64,000 bases of DNA, from the NCBI GenBank assembly GCA_013339765.2, contig CM023451.1, positions 152,419,123-152,483,122 on the forward strand, read 5' to 3'. This stretch comes from Haemaphysalis longicornis (Eukaryota > Arthropoda > Arachnida > Ixodida > Ixodidae). Position numbers and translations under genes: made by a program. A model generated the notes under the pieces. The model was not told the origin of the DNA, did not search any database, and saw only the letters and a program-made list of their open reading frames with translations. This document shows, piece after piece, positions 56,301 through 64,000 of this stretch; the first letter of the stretch is position 1, and the number at the start of each line of letters is the position of its first letter.

Positions 56301-59300
56301 GAACCCCAGCGTACTGACCTCTAGCTTCCTTTCTAACCCCGCCGTGTAGATCATGAACAGCACTGGAGAGAGAGGACATCCTTGTTTCAAACCCTTGTAG
56401 GTGAATACAGGCCTATTGTATGTTATCCCCTCCCACACTATATTTGCACTTGGTTCTCCCGGTATAGCTCTCTGATTAAGCTAATGAATTCTGCCTCCAC
56501 TCCCTCGTCCTCCAGGATATATCCGCTCCCTGTCTACATCATACGACGCTTTAATGTCCAGAAAGGCTAACCACAAAGGTCGGTTTTGCATCTTCGCCAC
56601 CTCTATGCCTTACAACAAATAAGTTGTCGTCTAGTCTTCTGTCCTTTCGAAACCCATTTTGAAGTTCCCCTAATATCCTATTCTCTTCTACCCCACTGCT
56701 CTTCGAACTTCACTGCCTGCATTGCTAACCTGTACAGCACTGGCGTGACGGTTACTGGCCCATACGAGCTCGGGTTTGTCCTGTCTCCTTTGCCCTTGTA
56801 CACTAAGTTCACCCTGCTCATTTGCCACGCGGCCGGTATTGCCTTTTTTTTTATCCTTGTCCTGATGACTTGTAGTAGCTTTCCCTTGCTCTTAGGTCCT
56901 AATTGGTTAATCATGCAACTCCATCGGTATCCCATCCGTGCCTACCGCGGTATTTTTGGGGACCTTTTCCTCTGCTCTTTTCCATTTCAGCGTGTCTTCA
57001 TCTATCTCCAGACATTCCGGCCTACCCGTCACGACATCTCTGTCGCTGCGGGGCCTCTTCATCCACCTTACCGAACTTCTCCGTTATGATTTTGTGTAGG
57101 TATGCCAATGCTTCCTCTCCCTTGAGCATCTGCCCCTGCTCGTTCTCTATAGTACCGCCTTCTGTGGGACGCGTGCGTTTCCCTAATGCCTGCACATAGT
57201 TCCAAAACCTTTTCGGCGCGGCTCTACCCCTCCCTCGTATTTGCGCTACCCATCGCTCGCTGTCCCCCTTTATTTTCGCCTGCACTAATTGCTGCACTTC
57301 CTGGTTCATTTGCTTATATTGCTCCCATTTTAGGTCCACCTTTTCCTGATGTCTCCCCATCCTCTTGGCCTGCCTGTGCTCTCTAGACGCCTGTTTACGC
57401 CTCTCTATCGCCTCTTCGATTTCTTTGTTCCACCAGCTTCTGGGTGTTTTCTTTCCTCTCCATCGATTGGCCCCCTCTGCCTTGACTATTTTTTTCCTGC
57501 ATAGTTTTGATGAGCCTGTCATGTTCCCACTCTTCTCCAGGATTTCTTTCTATGTCAGCCTCTGTGCTTTTGGCTATAACCGCAATTTGTTTGCTGTTTA
57601 ACCTTGTGTACTGCCCCGGTCGACCCGTTTTTTTCGCCCCCCAGTTTCCCAAAACTCAGGTTTATACACTTGTGGTCACTGCCCAGGCTTGGCCCCCTTC
57701 CTCATCTACGCTCATTCCATCCAACCATTCATCAAGTCCCTCTGAAAGAAGGCAGTAGTCAATACTCGACTGTCTCCTACCACACTCCCACGTGATTTGA
57801 CCCTCGCATTTTTGTTCCCTATTTACTATGATCATGCTTTCGCTTCCTGCACGCTCCCATCGCCACCTGCTGGTTCACCGGGCACTCCTGTTGTTTTGAG
57901 CAACTACTAAAAGAGCCCCGCTGTTCGGCCGAGTGAACGGCCTGGGTTCGAGCCCCACCAGTGCATTGATATATATTTTACTGTAAAATGTTCTCTTGGA
58001 TCAACTCTGCGCATTCTTTTTGTAAATGAGGGTGGCTTTGTGTTTTAGGTCGGTTTAGGGGCGGGCCACGACATACCAACGCGTTTAATTAACGTTCTGC
58101 ATCTCACCGGAAAGTGCCTGGCTTGTACTTATCGCGGAACGAAATATATCGCGTTAACGCACCCGTAACCTGTTCCCAATAGTGATCATGATGATGGCCT
58201 CCCTTTCGAGTCGGGCTGACGGCATTCGCCATCTCGCCGATGTGAGTCACTTATCTACTACAGCTGAGTCTCCTTTTTAAATCTGACTCGTATTTCGTTT
58301 TAGTGTTCTCATGACTGTAATGGCCCTTAATCGGCTACTTCCCGCTTTTTCTCCAGCGATACTCTAATCGCTTTTTACTTGTATATAGTGCGTACCAGTT
58401 ACTGCTTCTCTCAATGACGAACAGGAAGGAGTACTGCCCCCACTTCGCGCTGGCTGCATATTTTGACATTTCAAAATATTGACATGTGTTTGATTTGACA
58501 TGTGTTTGATTGTTTCGTTACCCTGCCATCTCGATCGGGCCTCAAAAAGCAACACACCGTCTTTAGTGTTGTCGTAAAAGTTCTCTTTCGTGTTATCTTG
58601 TTTACCTGCTTGATAGACTGCCAATGACCTTTTCGTCTCCATCCTTTCCGCCACAGGTAACCGTCTCTGTTTCCTAAAACCTTTTTTTTTTTTTTTAACT
58701 TCCCCGTAATGCTCGCCTGCCCCGGCAATTTTGTATTTGAACAGCCGAGCTGTTTTACAAGCCGTGAGTTCGTCGTTGCAGGAAAAAAATACCAAGAAAA
58801 TGCGAAGCGCTCGTGAGGGCTTGCCTCGCGGCGACCGCCGAGCGTTCCCGGCACGCGCAGCGGCATTAGAAAAGAAAACGGCAAAAGCCCCGAGAAAATG
58901 GCGAACGGCTCGTAAGCGTGTGCCTCGCGGCGACCGCCGAGTCCCCGGCTCGCGCAGTAGCTCTAGCAAAACCAAAAAAAAAAAGGGGGGGGGGGGGACT
59001 CTGGCGCTGTCGTCAAGCGCTACTGCGCATGTAAAAAAAAGCGTCAGTGCTATGCTAAAGCTGTAAAGACACCCTGCTTGGGAGAGGTCACTGCATTCTC
59101 GAGAAGCCACTGTGGAAAACTGGCGAAATAATCCTTCCCTAGACGAGTTGCAGATCCCGCCACCGTTGCCTCGAGTCGATGACGAAGAGCTGGTGGAAGT
59201 CTACAATGCTGAGGATGACTTTGCATCTACCAGGTCCACCACTCGCCGCGAAGAAGACGACGTCTTCTTAGATACATATTACGACGATTACTTGCACCGC

Positions 59301-62300
59301 AGCTATGCAAATAAACAATTATTGATACTGAAGCTTAACTATGTGCCCCAGCATAAACGTTTCCTGGGCGGCTCGCATTGACCATTTGACACCATCTACA
59401 ACGGCGGAGTGTATAGGTGGTATTCATTGAAAAATTTAGCTGTCAATTTCTTCGCTTGGCAACCCTGGAAACGGCCACGCGTACATGGCCGATGCGCCAC
59501 GTCCATGGCGCGGCCTGTGCCACTGCGCCCGTACGCCGGAAAAAAAAAAAAAAACACCGGCGTGCGTCATCTGCTCCGTTTCAACCCGATTCTCAACGGT
59601 TGTGTCAACAGAGACGCTATTAGTCGCACTCACATTGGTCTCAAGGCATTACTTTTAGTTCGGTGGGGCAGTTTGGAACATCCAACACAAGCGATTTGCT
59701 GGGCACGGACAAGTACCGCCGTCCCGCGGAGCATGACGTAACCAGTGACGGCGTACTCACATGGTTGCCTGCATGTGTTTGAGGCGGCCTATAGCGATAG
59801 CGATTGAGCTATAGGCCGCCTATAGGCCGCCTCTAGCTATAGGCCGCCTTTATCTATAGCTATAGGCCGCCTATAGGCCGCCTATAGCTATAGGCCGCCT
59901 CTATCGCCTCTATAGCGATAGAGGCGGCCTATAGCTATAGCGATTGAGGCGGCCTTGAAAAAGATCAAATCACTTCGGGTGCGGCGTACGGTAATTCTTA
60001 CGGATTCCAAGTCAGCCTATACAACTTTTGCAGCTTGTATTTTCCGCAGATAAAACTTTCCAATGATCCCTACATCTCCTTCAGCAGCTAAGTGAAAACT
60101 GGCTTAGCGTTCGCTTCCAGTGGGTTCCTTCCCATGTCAGAGTGCTTGGAAACGAAGCCGCGGACAAGTTGGGCCGTGAAGCCGACATCTTATACTCGTT
60201 TTCTGAAAGTCGCTCCAGACGAAAGGCGAATTGTAAAAACCATCGTTAAAGAACACTTCAGATCTCTTTGGCGACCACAACACCAACCTTGTGTTACCAA
60301 AGAAACGAAGATGACAGGAATCCTTACTGTTCCGCATCCGGACCAACTCAGCGCGGACACCGGCGTGGATTCATAAGCTGAACTTTATCTCCTTACCTCT
60401 GTGCGCAATGTGCTGTGTAACAGGTGACATCGGACGTTTTCTTGCGGTCTGCTGAGAGCATGCGAAGGAGACGTTAGCTTTGTTTAAAGAACTTCGAAGG
60501 AGAACCGCTCCGCATGCCTCTTGGGATGATATATTTTTTTCCTTATAGGCCGTTGGATCACCAGGAGAGAAATTTTGCGCCTGATACTCGGGTTTTAAAG
60601 GGACACACGCCTCAGTTACTCCTGGTGATTTCCCGCGCATAGCGGCAAAAAGGTGTTGATCGGGGGAGCAATTGCCGGCATATCACGCAAGGCTAGATCC
60701 ATCCGTTAATAAACACCATCACCACCACTACCAACTATGTGTCCGGCAATGCTCACCTACAACAGTTTCGAAGTCTTGCGCGTGAGTGCAAGCTTGCCTG
60801 AATTTTTTTTATCGCCTGCCTTTCCTCAAAACGCATTTTGCCGGGCGCTTCCCTGGCTTGAAAAGAAGCCCAGCCCATATCACCCTGTACTGCCCCATTC
60901 GTTGCCTAATCATGTGCTCCAAGTGTTATTCGGCCGATTGCTTTCTGGTTAACTTCCAGACAGCCCCGACAGTATACACTCATGAAAAAAAAAAAAAAAA
61001 GGTCGGGGCATTCACTAATGAACACTAACAAGTTAATTGTCCCAGTATACACTATGTACTTAGTAACTTAGTAGTAACTTAGTTGTTAGTAACTTAGTTG
61101 TAACTTAGTAACTTAGTTTAATGCTGCTGTTCATAATACCGTTGTGTAACCTTATTTTTAACAAAGCGGCTTGCCTTGGATAAACACCTTTGATGTTATT
61201 ATCGTATGTGCGTGCAATTTGAGCCACTGTACAATGTATAATGTTGCATATTTTGTATTTACGCTGCTACGTTTTGTGTTGTATTTCGTACCCCACTCTC
61301 CTCTTAAATGTATTCACACTGAGGGCATTCACAAATAAAAAAACTTAAGGTGGGAAATTTAGTAGTAGTCAGAGTTACTAACAGGCAGTAAGTACCACTA
61401 CCTCCCCTAGTAAAGTCCTAGCGATAACACTCTTCTGAGTTACATGCGTTTACTAACTGGCCATGCATAGCCTAGTCACAAGCACGATCTTAATCTAGTG
61501 CATACTACTTCCTACACTCAGTTAATTTCCTAACCATGTAGTTGTTAGTGGCAGAGCCTACGTAGAAAACCGCGGGGTAGTAAGGTTCGTAAGGAATTAG
61601 TAAATACGGCTGTTACTACCTTTTTACAACCTTTTTTTATTAAGAGTGTATAAAAACGTGCGGCGCGGCACCATCGCTCCTTTCCAAATGCCTCGTACTA
61701 TACCTCGTACTTATCGTACCCGCAAAGTGATCGATGTTTCATTATCGCCGCGTTTCGCCTCCCTTTCATTTTGAGGTGTTATTGATGGTTCTTCGGGTAG
61801 CATTTTCAATCGTTTAGCCGGATTCACAAGTATTTATACTGCTTTACTAATGGTTGCTGAACTGAATTCTTACTGACACGGTATTCGCTTCCCCATGACT
61901 CCTGATTCCATAGATTGAATTTAGGCCCAGGTATGTTACTCCATCATCACGAATGTCGGCCAGTTTGTGTAAGTTTTCCGTATTACCTGCTAGTAACACC
62001 ATGTCGCCCGCGTACAACAGTCCCCGCAGCGATTAGTCAAAGTCTAATCTACTCTCTTCCAATTGCCTTTCCGTTGTTTTAACATAAAGCGTGAACAGTA
62101 ATGGCGAAATGTGCACCATGTTTGCTGAGTGCCGTTGGCTTTGGGGTCAGGAATAAGTAGTGTGAGCATAACCTTATATGCCTTAAATTATAAGCAAACC
62201 TCTTACCTCTATTCTATAAGCGAAACATTCAAGGCTGCTTTGTGTTATTGTATTGTTAATCTAAAGCATGAGCCAACCTATACTGCGGTAAAAAGAAAGA

Positions 62301-63696
62301 TGCTTACACATTCCGAAGTGCTCATTCCGCATGGTGTTAATGGCTGCAGAAGCTATTTTCATTTCCGACATCAGTTCCGAAAAAGGGATATTCAGTTTGA
62401 ACTCCACATTTGCATCGATGCCCATGTCTGTGGCGAGCTGCTTCAGGTTTTTCACCCGTTCCTTGTCCTCCTGGTTCCGGCAGCCACCGATCATGACGAA
62501 CTTGAGTGCCGAAAAATCCTCGCCCGACAGCCGTCTTTTCAGCTCGACCAACGTTCTCAGCTGGAGTATGTGGTCCTTCTCCAGGCGGAACAGGGACAAA
62601 GATAGCACTCTGAACTCGCCACCCATCGCTGAGTCTTTGCCATCCACAGGCAGTGTGGTGAAGTCCGCAACATTGCACGGAGGGTACACCAGGAATGTTC
62701 GCGTCGGCATCTGCCACAGCTCAAGAATGTGTCCTTTGCACCAACTAGAAACCACCATTACTACGTCAGCACACCATCCACCATACCTGTACAACTTCGT
62801 GAACGTTTGGTAGTAGAGGAGCTTGACAGGGGTGAGCAAGAGACTCCGTGAAATGAACACACAGTTGTTGTGTGCCTCTACTCTTCTGGCCACAGAGCTC
62901 AGCATGTCTGTGCTGATGGTTGGGTAGTGGGTGTAGCACATCACCTTGCAGCCACCCAGAAGCTTGAAGATTGGCATCGTGAACGCGTATCCCGTGGTGT
63001 CGGCGAATATGGTGGGAACAAAGTTGAGGGCAGCTTCTAGGCCAAGTATCATCGATCCAAGACTCTGGCCCAAGATGGTGCAGACTGGATACAACCGCGC
63101 TTCCACCAGAAAACGACCCCGGAGAAACACAAAGTGCACGGTAGACTTTCGAATCTTGATATTGAAGCGCTTCTCGGCGTTGCAAATAATATGTTCTCCC
63201 GAGACATTCTTGTCGCCCGTGTAGACAACGCACTGGTGGTCTGGATACCTGCGAAAAAGATTAGCATATCATACAAAATCAACTCAGCGACTCTGTAATG
63301 TCGATATTGGTCAGGACTAGATAGATAGGTAATTTTAGGATGCCGGCCAGTCTTGTTTCTATATCAAGAGTGTGCATGCGTGGCTTGCATAAAGCAGTTA
63401 CAACTGATCACTCAGGTCGTCGTGAAGTAATCCAGTACTCAAATGAACTGGCTCTCGCTGCACACAGAGAATACAAAATGAACTTACTTTTCTTGAATTG
63501 CACGGACGGCAGCCCAGAGAACACGCTCTCCACCTCCGCAGGCGTTGGCGTACGGGTGAAAGAAGCCCCAGGTTTCCTTTGCCCCTGGAAACTTTTGGCG
63601 GCTGGTTTCTCTTACTTTGCGTATTCGCAGCCACAGGAAAGGCAGAGCCAGGGGGAGGCACAGGATGAAGAAAGCGAGCAGCAGCAGCAGCATCAT
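50066..63696 (-). CDS. ALG11: ALG11 alpha-1,2-mannosyltransferase, three coding exons, one frameshift
   Basis: This GT4-family enzyme adds the fourth and fifth mannoses, both alpha-1,2, from GDP-mannose to dolichol-linked Man3GlcNAc2 on the cytosolic ER face. Exons on the minus strand are 63696-63488, 63248-62308 and 50347-50066, with GT/AG borders and conserved phase. The product is about 476 residues against ~490 in human. Residues 2-23 form a hydrophobic anchor followed by Arg/Lys. FFHPYANACGGGERVLW (about 45-61) is the N-terminal signature, then HYPTISTDML, VVMVVSSW, VYPPCNV, MIGGCRNQEDKERV and NEHFG. The EX7E motif reads E379...D387, an Asp replacing the usual second Glu. An extra base at 50291 breaks the frame after HNSGG, and the conserved tail PKMDIVVDYNG..TGFLAD continues in the next frame. 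Convergent with FPGT. Confidence 0.9.
50689..50950. repeat. Possible truncated MITE of the 52.4-kb family
   Basis: It starts with the palindrome GTCCCTTTAAAGGGAC, then AAGCACCCAAAGCGGGCCAAG, resembling GAAAGCCCAGAGCGGGCCAG of the 52.4-kb element. No matching right end was found. Confidence 0.4.
50951..52360. other. ALG11 intron 2, nothing named
   Basis: AT-rich sequence with short (CA)n at 51571-51588 and (GT)n at 51834-51848 microsatellites. No exon was recognised. Confidence 0.45.
52361..52980. mobile_element. MITE with imperfect inverted repeats
   Basis: The left end AGTAGTGACACGAAATTTCA and the right end TGAAAATTTCGTGTCAGTGT are imperfect inverted repeats. The interior of about 600 bases has CRE-like and GC-rich blocks but no transposase. 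Target duplication is unclear. Confidence 0.65.
53301..53869. mobile_element. MITE with AAAGGGACCC terminal repeats
   Basis: AAAGGGACCCTGAAAAGC at the left is mirrored by GCTTTTCTGGGTCCCTTT at the right with one mismatch. The 569-base interior includes two short tandem motifs, CTGACGCAACGGCGA (x2) and GGCAAAGGCGG. There is no coding sequence. The flanking duplication is not clear. Confidence 0.75.
54365..54400. repeat. 10-bp inverted repeat around a C tract
   Basis: AGAATTTCGA and TCGAAATTCT enclose a 16-base loop that is almost entirely C. Confidence 0.7.
54638..57890 (-). mobile_element. Decayed non-LTR retrotransposon (LINE), 5'-truncated
   Basis: Read on the minus strand, it contains in order: the end of an endonuclease domain (QITWECGRRQSSIDYCLLSE); a basic linker (TPRSWWNKEIEEAIERRKQA, 57022-57522); reverse transcriptase pieces (KAIPAAWQMSRVNLVYKGKG; LLMADNRIGMQGLMDKWGEE; FSREKSGIMVFN); the region with GSALLFEARAGC; and a C-terminal zinc-knuckle CxxC..HxxxxC (CACCGSDRETIDHIVRGC). 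It ends in a short (ATC)n tail at 54651-54638. Many frameshifts and stops make it dead. A SINE at 55791-56031 splits it. I cannot fix the clade by eye. Confidence 0.85.
55791..56031 (-). mobile_element. Ruka-type SINE nested in the LINE, full length
   Basis: Complete head with A and B boxes, full body and (AATC)n tail, close to the family form seen at 2.0 kb. CACACTCCTAAAT is duplicated at 55778-55790 and 56032-56044. The LINE reverse transcriptase reading resumes on both sides, so the SINE inserted after the LINE had landed. Confidence 0.95.
57900..57965 (+). repeat. tRNA-like B-box segment
   Basis: GGGTTCGAGCCCC at 57944-57956 with an upstream GTTCGGCCGAGTGAACGG. It lies at the 5' edge of the LINE. 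It may be a SINE head remnant. Confidence 0.35.
58186..58720 (-). mobile_element. Second fragment of the same LINE family, 3' end
   Basis: The minus strand encodes ERMETKRSLAVYQAGKQ and FYDNTKDGVLLFEARSRWQ, parallel to the MAIRGSALLFEARAGC region of the first copy. It also ends in a CATCATCAT-type tail after a shared CTCCCTTTCGAGTCGGG-like 3' sequence. Only about 530 bases remain. Confidence 0.7.
58780..58960. repeat. Two-unit tandem repeat, same family as 25.4 kb
   Basis: Units of about 95 bases at 58790 and 58885 share GAGAAAATG, GGCTCGT and TGCCTCGCGGCGACCGCCGA. Orientation is the same as at 25395-25560. A run of 12-13 G follows at about 58985. Confidence 0.75.
59112..59381 (+). other. 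Unclassified acidic open frame
   Basis: 89 codons, GTG-initiated at 59112, no ATG start. It is rich in Asp/Glu (VDDEELVEVYNAEDD, REEDDVFLDTYYDDY) and then becomes basic (VPQHKRFLGG). Codon use looks coding-like, but I do not recognise the protein and see no splice partner. It could be a piece of a mobile-element gene inside the ALG11 intron. Confidence 0.25.
59783..59957. repeat. Self-complementary minisatellite (GGCCTATAG units)
   Basis: About 175 bases built from CTATAGGCCGCC, TATAGCGATAG and their reverse complements (GGCGGCCTATAG). Most segments can pair with most others, so many alternative hairpins are possible. Confidence 0.9.
59980..60375 (+). mobile_element. LINE RNase H domain fragment
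   Basis: The plus strand encodes VILTDSKSAYTTFAA, carrying an RNase H catalytic Asp block. After frame breaks it continues FQWVPSHVRVLGNEAADKLG, the HVxxxGNExAD block of LINE-encoded RNase H. A downstream linker with no zinc knuckle follows. Frameshifted and dead. Opposite in strand to the neighbouring LINE pieces. Confidence 0.75.
60380..61040. other. ALG11 intron 2, nothing named
   Basis: TTAAAGGGACA at about 60595 resembles the AAAGGGAC MITE terminus, but no partner end was found. An A tract lies at 60984-61000. Confidence 0.4.
61050..61125. repeat. (TAACTTAGT)n short tandem repeat
   Basis: Irregular repetition of AGTAACTTAGT / TAGTTGTTAGTAACTTAG over about 75 bases. Related GTTACTAAC/TAGTAA motifs recur to about 61630. 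Confidence 0.75.
61740..62125 (-). mobile_element. LINE reverse transcriptase fragment with YAGD
   Basis: The minus strand encodes ISPLLFTLYVKTTERQLEES, a stop, then RGLLYAGDMVLLAGNTENL and, after breaks, a VTYLGL motif. These are the palm segments before and at the YADD catalytic box, which here reads YAGD. It ends near 61740. Another dead LINE piece, same strand as ALG11. Confidence 0.75.
62308..63248 (-). CDS. ALG11: ALG11 coding exon 2
   Basis: Acceptor TTTTTCGCAG before 63248 and donor GTAAGC at 62307. The single open frame carries YPDHQCVVYTGDKNVSGEHI, HYPTISTDML, DVVMVVSSW, VYPPCNV, VLSLSLFRLEKDH, MIGGCRNQEDKERV and NTMRNEHFGM. No breaks. Confidence 0.95.
63249..63487 (-). other. ALG11 intron 1
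   Basis: A 239-base intron, donor GTAAGT and acceptor CGCAG. Phase 2 joins AA|G as Lys70. Confidence 0.85.
63488..63696 (-). CDS. ALG11: ALG11 coding exon 1
   Basis: Two adjacent ATGs start the frame at 63696. They are preceded by TTGTTGTTCCAG, which could be the acceptor of a 5' untranslated intron. The frame is open upstream but lacks an ATG there. It encodes a hydrophobic anchor (LLLLLAFFILCLPLALPFLW) and GFFHPYANACGGGERVLW. Confidence 0.9.
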
Positions 63697-64000
63697 GGTG
63701 CACCCACTGGAACAACAAACAGCTTCTATCAAACACGAGTCGCTCACAACTCTTGTTAAAAATGTGACACGTCGACGCTAGGATTCAGCGTTTCAGCACA
63801 ATGTTTACAGGTCGCTACGTATCGCGCACCGCAGCACACGATTTTCGAGTCACGTGGGAAAGTGTGTGTCTTTGTTCCGGCGCAACATCTGCCATTCACT
63901 GGGCTGGCTACCCGGAAACCCAAGTTGGCAGCAGGCAAGGTAGCAAGAATACAAGCGCAGATCAAGGATTAACGACACGCTGTGCTAAGCACGTGTCAGG
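63697..64000 (-). other. Upstream region of ALG11
   Basis: It probably contains 5' untranslated sequence and promoter. No TATA box is evident. No other gene was recognised before the window ends. Confidence 0.4.

Larger units (their letters stand above)
50348..62307 (-). other. ALG11 intron 2, 11,960 bp
   Basis: Donor GTAAGC at 62307 on the minus strand and acceptor CAG at 50348. Phase is preserved (ATG T|GT). The intron holds three MITE-like elements, three LINE fragments, an RNase H fragment, a nested SINE and several minisatellites, listed separately. Confidence 0.85.

Noticed and set aside
57022..57522. Host gene of 166 codons on the minus strand
   Set aside because: The basic linker sequence and the neighbouring endonuclease and reverse transcriptase motifs show it is the interior of a LINE.

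Overview
The window looks like nuclear DNA of a hard tick, probably a metastriate species. The main evidence is at least seven copies or fragments of a tRNA-headed SINE that ends in (AATC)n and matches the Ruka-type SINE of ticks. Supporting evidence is the tick-like non-LTR retrotransposon debris, long AT-rich introns with canonical GT/AG borders, and very few genes. This identification rests on recognition of repeat families, not on a database search.

Only two host genes can be supported, and both act in glycosylation. FPGT (fucose-1-phosphate guanylyltransferase, + strand, 38694-47953, four coding exons) supplies GDP-fucose by salvage. ALG11 (- strand, 50066-63696, three coding exons) adds mannose to the dolichol-linked oligosaccharide on the cytosolic face of the ER. 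They are convergent, and their likely poly(A) signals lie about 1.9 kb apart. Each has one surplus base inside an otherwise conserved exon, and a third conserved reading frame (SWIM-type gene fragment, 36415-36736) has the same kind of +1 defect. Three +1 indels in three unrelated coding segments suggest uncorrected long-read errors as much as gene death.

Layout. 1-36 kb is gene-poor repeat country. It holds Ruka-type SINEs (2.0, 11.0, 11.7 and 24.7 kb), a TTA-flanked MITE with 18-base terminal repeats (6.7-7.4 kb), and a CT-rich tract (9.8-10.2 kb). Two large foldback elements lie almost end to end (12.8-14.35 kb), and two hairpins lie close together (19.85-20.11 kb). There is a MITE with a 3-base target duplication (22.3-22.7 kb), a duplicated unnamed repeat (20.85 and 28.25 kb), a pogo/Tigger remnant with a transposase N-terminus (27.0-27.9 kb) and a TA-flanked MITE (29.5-30.3 kb).

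36-48 kb holds the SWIM fragment and then FPGT. FPGT intron 1 carries an internally deleted Ty3/Gypsy retrotransposon and a SINE, and intron 2 carries an RTE-like LINE end and a SINE fragment. 48-64 kb is the intergenic gap and ALG11. The 12-kb second intron of ALG11 is a nest of LINE pieces (one split by a full-length SINE), MITEs, minisatellites and an RNase H fragment.

No rRNA gene, functional tRNA gene, CRISPR array or bacterial-style operon was seen. No new biological system could be demonstrated. The best leads are the foldback pair, the unnamed repeat families and the shared frameshifts.
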